From Coprobacillus sp. (GTDB lineage: Bacteria; Bacillota_I; Bacilli_A; RFN20; CAG-826), in assembly GCA_021203745.1 (NCBI GenBank), contig JAJQAP010000073.1, positions 1 through 14,178 on the forward strand: a stretch of 14,178 nucleotides of DNA. Reading direction: 5' to 3'. The notes below the pieces were generated by a model that saw only the letters and a program-made list of their open reading frames with translations, was not told where the DNA came from and ran no database searches. The stretch's first letter is position 1. Each line of letters begins with the position of its first letter. The position numbers and the translations under genes were made by a program. This document shows positions 1-6,261 of this stretch, in pieces.

Positions 1-246
1 GAGACCATATATGAACTAGCCGCTTCTTTATACGATAAAAACTTTAAAGGAATGACTATTAGACTTGTTGGGGTAACATTATCTAATCTAATTTCAAAAA
101 GAGAAGCTTTTATTCAAATGACTTTTGATAACTATGAGCTTGTAGAGAAAGAGAGTGAAACAAGACACTTAATAGATACTTTTAATAAACAGTTTAAAAA
201 GGACTTACTTATGAGAGCGAGTCAGGTAAAAAAGGAGAATCACTAA
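1..246 (+). CDS. dinB: DNA polymerase IV (Y-family), C-terminal fragment
   Basis: The reading frame is open from base 1, so the gene begins upstream of the window. Only about 81 C-terminal residues are visible. They carry the little-finger signature of DinB polymerases (FKGMTIRLVGVTLSNL, about residues 15-30 of the fragment) and the usual basic tail ending in a MRASQVKK-like stretch. The family carries out error-prone translesion synthesis at stalled forks and is recruited by the sliding clamp. A QMTF tetrapeptide after the SNL motif sits where the clamp-binding QLxLF-type motif often lies, but it is shorter than consensus. The catalytic palm is outside the window, so activity cannot be judged. 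The TAA stop shares one base with the xerD start (TAATG), which implies co-transcription and translational coupling. The assignment rests on one motif plus length and context. Confidence 0.8.
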   Translation, partial: ETIYELAASLYDKNFKGMTIRLVGVTLSNLISKREAFIQMTFDNYELVEKESETRHLIDTFNKQFKKDLLMRASQVKKENH

Positions 247-1127
247 TGGATATACAAGCTGCTCTAGATAACTATGGAGAATATATTCTCGCGGATAAAG
301 GACTCAGTAATACTACCTTAAAAAACTATTACGATGACCTTCATCAATTCTTTCTCTATTTTAAAGATAAAAAGAATGTTGAGGATTTAAAGGGAACTGA
401 CCTAGAAGAGTTTTTACAGTATGAACTCGCCTCAGGTTTAAGTGTGTCAACCGCCTTACGTAGACTATCATCCACTCGTTCTTTCTATCTCTTTTTAAAA
501 AAGGAAGGACTATTTGAAGATGAGATACTTGAAATACCTTCTCCAAAAAAACCTGAACATCTTCCTACTTGTCTAACCTTTGATGAAGTAGAGGATCTAC
601 TAAACGCCCCAGACTTAAAAAAACCTGATGGAGTTAGAGACGCGGCAATGCTAGAAACGATGTATGCAACAGGTTTAAGAGTGAGTGAATTATTATCCTT
701 AGAGCGTTCAAAAGTGGACTTAAAAAATAAGATTGTAACGGTTGTGGGGAAGGGCGCAAAAACAAGAAAAGTCCCCCTTGGTGATTTTGCGGTGGACGCT
801 ATCGTAAAGTATATAAATGAGGTAAGGAGTAAAAACCCTGGATCTAACTCTAAATACTTATTCTTATCTAAATATGGAGAGCCTATCTCTAGACAATATT
901 TCTTTAAGATGATTAAAAAGTATGCAGAGAAGGCAGGCATAACAAAAGATATCTCTCCTCATACACTGCGTCACTCCTTTGCTACCCATATGCTCGAAGG
1001 AGGGGCACAGTTAAGAGCGGTGCAAGAAATGCTAGGACACGCTAATATTGCAACCACTCAAATATATACCCATATATCCTCTAAAAGGATCATCGATGCT
1101 TATGATTTGTATATTAATAATAATTAA
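246..1127 (+). CDS. xerD: Tyrosine recombinase XerD
   Basis: 293 residues, the usual size for XerC/XerD. The N-terminal SAM-like core-binding domain covers about residues 1-105 and the C-terminal catalytic domain about 110-290. The full catalytic set is visible: R145 (ATGLRVSELL), K169 (VGKGAK), H239 and R242 (HTLRHSF), H265 (LGHANI) and the nucleophile Y274 (IYTHIS). The family resolves chromosome dimers at dif with XerC and FtsK. XerD is preferred over XerC or a phage integrase because it sits directly before deoB, as xerD (ripX) precedes drm in B. subtilis, and because no mobile-element genes adjoin it. The start is supported by AAGGAG at 232-237. The stop is 26 nt before deoB. Confidence 0.92.
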   Translation: MDIQAALDNYGEYILADKGLSNTTLKNYYDDLHQFFLYFKDKKNVEDLKGTDLEEFLQYELASGLSVSTALRRLSSTRSFYLFLKKEGLFEDEILEIPSPKKPEHLPTCLTFDEVEDLLNAPDLKKPDGVRDAAMLETMYATGLRVSELLSLERSKVDLKNKIVTVVGKGAKTRKVPLGDFAVDAIVKYINEVRSKNPGSNSKYLFLSKYGEPISRQYFFKMIKKYAEKAGITKDISPHTLRHSFATHMLEGGAQLRAVQEMLGHANIATTQIYTHISSKRIIDAYDLYINNN

Positions 1128-1153
1128 TATAGAATGGTAAAGGAGATTAAGAT

Positions 1154-2350
1154 ATGAAAAAGTATAAAAGAATCTTTGTTATTGTTATGGATAGTGCGGG
1201 AATCGGCACCGAACCAAGAAGTAAAGAATTTGGGGATGATGGGGCAAATACTTTTGTCCATGTTTCTCAGCAGTGTAACGGACTTGATATCCCTAATTTA
1301 AATAGTTTAGGACTTGCTGACCTAGGACCAGTAGTTGGCACTTATCGAGTGGAACATCCTCACTCATTCTCATTAAAAGCACTAGAGAAATCTAATGGTA
1401 AAGATACGATGACTGGTCACTGGGAGATTATGGGGGTATATACAGTTAACCCCTTTGTTACCTTTACTGATACTGGATTTCCTGAAGAACTAATAAGTGA
1501 ACTAGAAGAGAAAACCGGTCATAAAGTAATCGGTAACTACGCTTCAAGTGGAACGGAGATACTTAAAGAACTAGGAGAAGCGCAAAAAAGAGATAACTCA
1601 TTAATTGTTTATACAAGCGCGGATTCAGTGTTACAAATTGCCGCCCACGAAGAAACAACTGGAGTAAAAGAGCTATATAGATGCTGTCAAATCGCAAGAG
1701 ATATGTGTATGAGGCCTGAATGGATGGTGGGTAGAGTGATTGCTCGACCATTTGTTGGAGACAGTAAAGATAACTTTAAAAGAACACCAAATCGTCATGA
1801 CTATGCCCTGTCTCCCTCTATTCCTACAGTTATGGATGTTTTAAAAGATAATGGTTATATGGTTTCTTGTATAGGCAAGATTTCTGATATCTTTAACAAT
1901 GCGGGAGTGGTAGATAGTGTAAAAACCATCTCTAATATGGATGGGATGGATAAAACAATGGACCAAGCAAAAAATAAAGACTTTACAGGACTCTGTTTTG
2001 TTAACCTTGTGGAGTTTGACAGTGAATGGGGACATAGAAGAGACCCACAAGGGTATGGAAAAGGCTTTGAAGATTTTGATAAAAGACTACCAGAGTTATT
2101 TGACTCCCTAAATGAAGATGATCTTCTCATTATTACCGCAGACCACGGCAATGATCCGACCTGGACTGGAACCGATCATACAAGAGAGAAGATTCCTATC
2201 TTTATCTATTCTAAATCGATTACTAGTGGGAGATATCTCCCTTATGAAAGAACTACATACGCGGATATAGGAGCGACAATACTCGATAATTTTGAACTTA
2301 AAAAACCCGATAATTTACTCGGAGAGCCAATAAAAGAAGTTTTTGAATAA
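1154..2350 (+). CDS. deoB: Phosphopentomutase
   Basis: 398 residues, full family length. DeoB interconverts (deoxy)ribose 1-phosphate and 5-phosphate in cytosolic nucleoside salvage, using two Mn ions and a phosphorylated threonine. Alkaline-phosphatase-superfamily motifs are present: D13 in MDSAGIG; the phospho-acceptor T85 in GKDTMTGHWE; D289 and H294 in the EFDSEWGHRRD segment; D330 and H331 in TADHGND; H342 in DHTREKIP. The segment usually written VDFD is VEFD here, a conservative change outside the metal ligands. A cap domain occupies roughly residues 100-220. The Shine-Dalgarno AAAGGAG (1139-1145) fixes the start. B. subtilis has purine nucleoside phosphorylase after this gene; here a transporter lipoprotein follows 18 nt later, so phosphorylase must be supplied elsewhere if salvage operates. 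Confidence 0.96.
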   Translation: MKKYKRIFVIVMDSAGIGTEPRSKEFGDDGANTFVHVSQQCNGLDIPNLNSLGLADLGPVVGTYRVEHPHSFSLKALEKSNGKDTMTGHWEIMGVYTVNPFVTFTDTGFPEELISELEEKTGHKVIGNYASSGTEILKELGEAQKRDNSLIVYTSADSVLQIAAHEETTGVKELYRCCQIARDMCMRPEWMVGRVIARPFVGDSKDNFKRTPNRHDYALSPSIPTVMDVLKDNGYMVSCIGKISDIFNNAGVVDSVKTISNMDGMDKTMDQAKNKDFTGLCFVNLVEFDSEWGHRRDPQGYGKGFEDFDKRLPELFDSLNEDDLLIITADHGNDPTWTGTDHTREKIPIFIYSKSITSGRYLPYERTTYADIGATILDNFELKKPDNLLGEPIKEVFE

Positions 2351-2368
2351 TGGATAGGAGGAAAAAAC

Positions 2369-3346
2369 ATGAAAAAGAATGCATTAATTGGTTTAGCTTT
2401 AGTGGCTTTAGTCGCAACAGGTTGTACAGGTAGTGGAGAGGAAAGAATCGAAAACTACGAGAAGATCATCTGCCCAAGTGGAGCACCTTCACTCTGCTTC
2501 TATCAAGAAGCGGTAAAAGGACATCTAGAAACAATGTCTACCCCATCTTTAGTGGCCGCCCAACTTCAAGATGATAACTATGGAATTGTCGTGTGTGATT
2601 TTACAACTGGACTATCTTCTCTTGCGACAAACAACGGAGATTATAAACTAGCTCGAATTTTAACAGGAGGTAATCTCTACCTCGTAGGAATCGATAAAAC
2701 CGAAAGACCACAGAAAGGCGATAGTGTAGTGGCTTTTGGAGAAGGTTTACTTCCTGATCTAGCCTTTAGATATCTCTATGAAGATGACCTAGACTGGGAA
2801 AACGATGTTGAATATGTCGCCGCGACCTCTGATGCAGGCGCGGTTTTGCAAGAGGGTAAACATAATGGTCACGATGTCGATTATGTTGTTATCGCGCAAC
2901 CCACCCTATACTCAATCCTTTCTGGACTTAGTGAAGAGGAAGCAAGTCGTCGTCATGTTATCTCAGTATTAAGAGAAGAGTGGGGGCAAGAAACAGGACT
3001 AGCCCCTGTTATCCCTCAAGCTGGTTTATTTATTAACCAAACGATGTTTGAAGAGCATCGATCATATTATCTCGATGAGTTTTTCCCTCTTTTAGATGAA
3101 GCAATAGAATGCGCAATCTATGATTTTGCAGTTGTCCGCGATACTCTAGATTCTAACTGGTCTACCTCAGAGCAAGCCGCTCTCTTTGGGTTTAACTCAA
3201 ATGTCGCTCAAGCTGTTCAAACTGACCAAGAGGCTCCTAACGGTTTTGCTCTAGTCAGTGCGGAAGATCATGAAGATCTTGACTTAACAAGCTTTTTAAC
3301 ACAACTCGGGGATGAAACTGACTACTCAGATTACATCATGTTTTAA
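2369..3346 (+). CDS. ABC transporter substrate-binding lipoprotein (NMT1/SsuA-like)
   Basis: 325 residues. The N-terminus is a classic lipoprotein signal: basic MKKN, a hydrophobic core, then the lipobox VATGC with Cys19 as the lipidated residue. The mature part begins with a Gly/Ser/Glu linker and a beta strand followed by the GAPSLCFYQEA segment, typical of periplasmic-binding-protein-like II proteins of the nitrate/sulfonate/pyrimidine-precursor (NMT1) type. Lengths and the next gene (an SsuC/TauC-like permease, 5 nt downstream) agree. It should capture a small solute outside the membrane and pass it to the permease. The ligand cannot be read from sequence. Cys35, Cys43 and Cys76 are extra cysteines in the extracellular part and could form a disulfide. 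The strong Shine-Dalgarno TAGGAGG, about 10 nt upstream of the ATG, supports the start. Family-level call is fairly firm, substrate unknown. Confidence 0.78.
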   Translation: MKKNALIGLALVALVATGCTGSGEERIENYEKIICPSGAPSLCFYQEAVKGHLETMSTPSLVAAQLQDDNYGIVVCDFTTGLSSLATNNGDYKLARILTGGNLYLVGIDKTERPQKGDSVVAFGEGLLPDLAFRYLYEDDLDWENDVEYVAATSDAGAVLQEGKHNGHDVDYVVIAQPTLYSILSGLSEEEASRRHVISVLREEWGQETGLAPVIPQAGLFINQTMFEEHRSYYLDEFFPLLDEAIECAIYDFAVVRDTLDSNWSTSEQAALFGFNSNVAQAVQTDQEAPNGFALVSAEDHEDLDLTSFLTQLGDETDYSDYIMF

Positions 3347-3351
3347 TCTGT

Positions 3352-4122
3352 ATGAAATCGATAGCAGATAAACCTTTATACAAATGGATATTGATAATTA
3401 GTGGAATTGTCTTTGTCTTTCTTTTGTGGTGGATCCTTGCTATCAGTTTAGATACAACCCTTTTTCCTGGACCATGGGAGACATTTGAATATTTATTTCA
3501 AATGATGGGAGAAGCGGATATTTGGATTGCTCTAGGTTCTACCTTACTTAGATTACTTATTTGTTTTGTGGTTTGCTTTATTCTTGCCTTAATAGTAGGA
3601 ACAATTGCGGGACTCTTTAAACCTTTTTATACCTTTTTAAGTCCTCTTATTACGATACTTAGGACTTTACCCACCGCAGCGGTAATCTACGCTTTAATCG
3701 TCTTAACGCAAGTGGAATTTGCTATCGATATAATATGTTTTCTTTTGATATTCCCAATCTTATATGAAGCAGTGGCAAATGGCATTCAAAATATCGACCC
3801 CCAAATCTGGGCATCTTTAAGACTAGATGGAAAAGTATATAGACCAAGATCTATCTTTTGTGTTTTATTACCTTTAAGTAAAGACTATATATCGCTCGGT
3901 ATTATTCAATCTCTAGGACTAGGGATGAAAGTTCTTATTATGGCGGAAATACTTTGTGGATCCTCTAAAGTTAGAGGACTAGGTAGACTTATATACTATG
4001 GAGCCCTTTACTCTAACATGAAAGAAGTCTTTGCGGTGGCAATTGTCGCTATTATCGTCATAGGAGTGTTTGATATTATCCTTCATTACATTAAGAAACC
4101 GATAAAAGCTAGAATAGCATAA
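3352..4122 (+). CDS. ABC transporter permease (SsuC/TauC-like)
   Basis: 256 residues with about six hydrophobic segments (roughly residues 12-33, 58-88, 95-120, 122-140, 182-202 and 225-246). The cytoplasmic EAA loop that docks the ATPase is recognisable: EAVANGIQ from residue 139, a glycine at 160 and VLLP at 171-174. This is the binding-protein-dependent transport permease fold, and length and topology match SsuC/TauC/ThiX permeases. It pairs with the lipoprotein just upstream; the ORFs are 5 nt apart with no obvious Shine-Dalgarno before this ATG, so translation is probably coupled. The ATP-binding subunit expected next to it is missing: an intrinsic terminator follows 31 nt after the stop and the next gene is a PemK/MazF-family protein. 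The ATPase must be encoded elsewhere or shared with another importer. Substrate unknown. Confidence 0.88.
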   Translation: MKSIADKPLYKWILIISGIVFVFLLWWILAISLDTTLFPGPWETFEYLFQMMGEADIWIALGSTLLRLLICFVVCFILALIVGTIAGLFKPFYTFLSPLITILRTLPTAAVIYALIVLTQVEFAIDIICFLLIFPILYEAVANGIQNIDPQIWASLRLDGKVYRPRSIFCVLLPLSKDYISLGIIQSLGLGMKVLIMAEILCGSSKVRGLGRLIYYGALYSNMKEVFAVAIVAIIVIGVFDIILHYIKKPIKARIA

Positions 4123-4153
4123 GACAATTTTAGGACACTGAATTTCTTTAATT

Positions 4154-4185
4154 GCATATAAGCATAATGCTTATATGCTTTTTTT
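4154..4185 (+). terminator. Intrinsic terminator of the dinB-permease cluster
   Basis: A perfect 11-bp inverted repeat (4154-4164 with 4168-4178, loop TAA) is followed directly by seven T residues (4179-4185). It lies 31 nt after the permease stop, so it should end transcription of the upstream cluster. An ATG in the right arm (4175) is in frame with the next gene but is part of the stem and is not a credible start. Confidence 0.9.
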
Positions 4186-4201
4186 ATGCCAACTAGGCAG
4201 G

Positions 4202-4213
4202 AAAGGAGGTGAT
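4202..4213 (+). promoter_or_regulatory. Full-length Shine-Dalgarno of the PemK/MazF-like gene
   Basis: AAAGGAGGTGAT is a 12-nt perfect complement of the usual bacterial 16S rRNA 3' end. The GGAGG core ends 7 nt before the ATG at 4217, the ideal spacing. This decides the start of the downstream gene over the in-frame ATG at 4175 inside the terminator stem. Confidence 0.88.
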
Positions 4214-4216
4214 ATT

Positions 4217-4723
4217 ATGCCAGACTCAAAGAAAAACAATGTGTCGATTCCTTTTGACTCGATTCAAGATGAACTAGATTGGATGAAAAGGCAACTTCAA
4301 TACCAATCGTATGCGAGAATGGGTGAACTCCATTGGGCGGTGAAAAAAGGTGAAGTCTATGAGATAGACTGGGGACTTAATGTTAACAGTGAATTCTCTT
4401 ATAGGCATTACGGAATTGTCCTCGCGGATTCTAATGAATTTAATCCCTTAGTGATTATGTGCCCATTAAAGACAAATAAGAATGGTCCTCATCCAAATAG
4501 CGATATTGATCTTGGTCATATCGAAGGGCTTGGCACTCCATACTCATCGCTCGCGGTCGTAAATCAAATCAGATCGATTGATAAGATAAGAATTTACACA
4601 AAACAAGCGATTGGAGAACGTAAACCTTATAGTGATGATGCCGTCACAAAAGTCGATGATTCTGTCGTAGAAGAGATCCTAGATGCTTATTTAAGATATC
4701 TGAAAACAGGAAGCATCAAGTAA
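4217..4723 (+). CDS. PemK/MazF-family protein (solitary toxin-like)
   Basis: 168 residues from the start chosen by the Shine-Dalgarno. Residues 44-165 match the PemK/MazF SH3-like barrel: KKGEVYEIDWG at the first strand, YRHYGIVLAD, the VIMCPLKT strand, and SLAVVNQIRSIDKIRI, the conserved Q-I-R-x-I-D-K motif. By alignment to MazF, R63 and T86 stand at the catalytic Arg and Thr positions. The family consists mostly of sequence-specific mRNA endoribonucleases controlled by an antitoxin. Here a 40-residue polar, partly helical N-terminal extension is present, and no antitoxin-sized ORF lies upstream (a terminator does) or downstream on the same strand. It could be an orphan toxin, a self-restrained variant, or a domesticated regulator. 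Codon use looks like that of the neighbours. The family call is strong; toxicity is unproven. Confidence 0.82.
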   Translation: MPDSKKNNVSIPFDSIQDELDWMKRQLQYQSYARMGELHWAVKKGEVYEIDWGLNVNSEFSYRHYGIVLADSNEFNPLVIMCPLKTNKNGPHPNSDIDLGHIEGLGTPYSSLAVVNQIRSIDKIRIYTKQAIGERKPYSDDAVTKVDDSVVEEILDAYLRYLKTGSIK

Positions 4724-4744
4724 ATAATTAGTAGTTTTTTAGTA
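4724..4744 (+). repeat. 21-nt repeat, copy 1
   Basis: A 21-nt AT-rich segment (starts ATAATTAGTAG, then six T, then AGTA) lies directly after the stop of the MazF-like gene. It is identical to 13496-13516, which overlaps the stop of plsY. Function unknown. Confidence 0.6.
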
Positions 4745-4760
4745 ATAATTAACTACATTT

Positions 4761-4785
4761 AAAAAAACACTATCTTATTAGTGTT
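4761..4785 (-). terminator. Intrinsic terminator of the yqeG-nadD/yqeK cluster
   Basis: A 7-bp perfect stem (4766-4772 with 4779-4785, 6-nt loop) is followed on the minus strand by a run of T (complement of the A residues at 4761-4765). It lies about 100 nt downstream of the nadD/yqeK stop. On the plus strand the same stem is followed only by ATTTA, so it would be weak for the MazF-like gene. Confidence 0.55.
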
Positions 4786-4826
4786 ATTTAAGTGTGGCCT
4801 TGAAAATAAAGGCTTGTGATATTGTT

Positions 4827-4856
4827 TGGTTTACATAATGGAAATTATGCGAAGTT
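4827..4856. repeat. Imperfect palindrome with loxP-like right arm
   Basis: Two inverted arms, CATAAT (4834-4839) and ATTATG (4844-4849), are separated by 4 nt. The outer flanks are only partly symmetrical: 8 of 13 positions match across the full arms. The right arm continues ATTATGCGAAGTTAA, which shares CGAAGTTA with the arm of loxP. It could be a recombinase or regulator site, or only an RNA hairpin. No recombinase gene is adjacent. Confidence 0.35.
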
Positions 4857-4882
4857 AAATATATAAAAAAGTGGGTACACCA

Positions 4883-5968
4883 CTAATCAGGATATGTGGC
4901 GCTAAACTCCTTAATTACACTCTTGCGTTCTTTTAAATATTTTTGGTTTTCTGAATAAGTTAAGTCAAATCCAGAGTATATATCTTTTAAACATGCATCA
5001 ATCATATATTTAGAATCATATCCTCTTCCTGGTTCGATCTTATCAGCGCAGTATAATATCTTCTCATAGATACTCATATCGACTTTTCCATCTGAATCAA
5101 CATTACCGGTTGTATGGAAAAAGATCGGACTTAATATATCTCTATCTTCTATATTAAAGAGATACTTAGCCATATCCTTACCGATAAACTGATGATAGAT
5201 AGGTAGAGGCAAATCTTTAAACTCGGGATAGTATTTATCCATTAGTTCATTCATACGATTATCATCAATACCTTTAGCGATATCGTGAAGTAATCCAGCG
5301 ACATAACATTTATCAGGATTAGGAATATTATTAGCGAGAGCAATATCTAGAGCAAGATTAGCCACTCTCAAGGTGTGTTGATACCTTTTCTCGCTCATTA
5401 AAGACTTAATTTTTGGAATATAGTATAGTTCATGCTCTTCAATATAGTGTAATACCTCTCTAGGGGCGTCCGCTCTCTGGAGATTTCTTATCGAAGAGGA
5501 TTCCATATCGATGTTATCGCCTTCCACTCTTAACATATGGTATTTTTCGATGTTTCCACCATCGTCTAGATTATGTCTTCCATAATAGATTATCTGAACA
5601 CTACGAGAAATCTCTTCTGCTTCTTTCCAGCGATGAAATTCTTTTACTTGATCAGAACCGATTAATAAATAGAGATTATCGTCTGGATAAACCTCTTTAA
5701 AATGGCGCACAGTTTGATAAGAGTATATAGAATCCGCACTATTTTCGAGTTCATACGTATCTATGGACACGTTTTTCTCGTTTTTCACGGCAATTTTTAG
5801 CATGTTAAGTTTATCTAGAGGGTTTACAGACTCATTTTTCCAAATTGAAACCTTCGCAGGTACAATAATAACCCTTGCATCAAACTGCTCCGCCGCCCGT
5901 CTAGCCATTAAAAGATGTCCATTATGGACAGGATCATAGTTACCAGGAAAGAGAATAATATTAGACAT
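4883..5968 (-). CDS. nadD: NadD-YqeK fusion: nicotinate-nucleotide adenylyltransferase / HD-domain phosphohydrolase
   Basis: The start at 5968 gives 361 residues. It is preferred because MSNIILFPGNYDP begins directly at the nucleotidyltransferase strand; a longer frame would add 17 residues overlapping yhbY. Residues 1-187 are NadD: FPGNYDPVHNGHL with H15 and H18 of the HxGH motif, IGSDQ (103-107), and SSSIRN (157-162) for the ISSTxIR motif. NadD forms deamido-NAD from NaMN and ATP. Residues 190-361 are a YqeK-type HD domain with metal ligands H198, H228-D229, H259, H285 and D309 (ADKIEPGR); YqeK proteins hydrolyse Ap4A. In B. subtilis nadD and yqeK are adjacent separate genes; Mollicutes have similar fusions. 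The start overlaps the yhbY stop by 8 nt. The gene ends in TAG and is the last of its cluster. Confidence 0.93.
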   Translation of the reverse strand: MSNIILFPGNYDPVHNGHLLMARRAAEQFDARVIIVPAKVSIWKNESVNPLDKLNMLKIAVKNEKNVSIDTYELENSADSIYSYQTVRHFKEVYPDDNLYLLIGSDQVKEFHRWKEAEEISRSVQIIYYGRHNLDDGGNIEKYHMLRVEGDNIDMESSSIRNLQRADAPREVLHYIEEHELYYIPKIKSLMSEKRYQHTLRVANLALDIALANNIPNPDKCYVAGLLHDIAKGIDDNRMNELMDKYYPEFKDLPLPIYHQFIGKDMAKYLFNIEDRDILSPIFFHTTGNVDSDGKVDMSIYEKILYCADKIEPGRGYDSKYMIDACLKDIYSGFDLTYSENQKYLKERKSVIKEFSATYPD

Positions 5969-6260
5969 ATTTTTCAACCTTATATATTGGTTTTTCTCTA
6001 TTTTTACGGTAGAGGACAATCACTCTTCCTCTTGTATCCACTACCTCAGCATTTAATCTCTCGCTAAGTTTAATCGCCATAACTTCAGTCTCATCCACTA
6101 CCGACTTATTGAGGTCCACTTTTATTAGTTCATGGGCACGTAAAGCATTATCAAGCATCGTAATTAAAGAATCAGTAATCTCATTTTTACCGACATTATA
6201 ATGAATATCTAATTTTTGTGCTTCGCTTTTTAGGTAGCGTTTTTGTTTTTTACTTAGCAT
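5961..6260 (-). CDS. yhbY: YhbY/YqeI CRM-domain RNA-binding protein
   Basis: 99 residues, the family size. The CRM domain is clear: LSKKQKRYLKSEAQKL at the N-terminus, VGKNEIT (23-29), the NALRAHELIKVDL helix-strand (about 38-50), and VDTRGRVIVLYR near the C-terminus. YhbY/YqeI proteins bind pre-50S ribosomal particles and act in ribosome assembly. The usual GxxG loop (GKNG or GSNG) reads GKNE here, so the second glycine is Glu27. The gene lies 1 nt after the yqeH stop and overlaps nadD by 8 nt, in the usual order yqeH-yqeI-nadD but without the aroE that B. subtilis has between. The Shine-Dalgarno is weak, so translation is probably coupled to yqeH. Confidence 0.92.
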   Translation of the reverse strand: MLSKKQKRYLKSEAQKLDIHYNVGKNEITDSLITMLDNALRAHELIKVDLNKSVVDETEVMAIKLSERLNAEVVDTRGRVIVLYRKNREKPIYKVEKYV

Positions 6261-6261
6261 A

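Noticed and set aside
485..940. A 151-codon open frame antisense to xerD
   Set aside because: It is opposite a well-conserved gene, has low-complexity Ser/Phe-rich sequence and no family features: a shadow frame.
246..1127. Phage or integron integrase instead of XerD
   Set aside because: Size, catalytic spacing, the dinB and deoB neighbours and the absence of mobile-element genes favour the housekeeping recombinase.
4175..4216. An upstream in-frame ATG giving the PemK/MazF-like protein 14 extra residues
   Set aside because: The ATG lies in the right arm of the terminator stem, lacks an RBS, and the extra residues come from the T run; the ATG at 4217 has a perfect Shine-Dalgarno.
5969..6019. 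A 17-residue longer N-terminus for NadD-YqeK
   Set aside because: It would overlap yhbY by 59 nt and precede the point where NadD proteins start; ATG at 5966-5968 fits the family.
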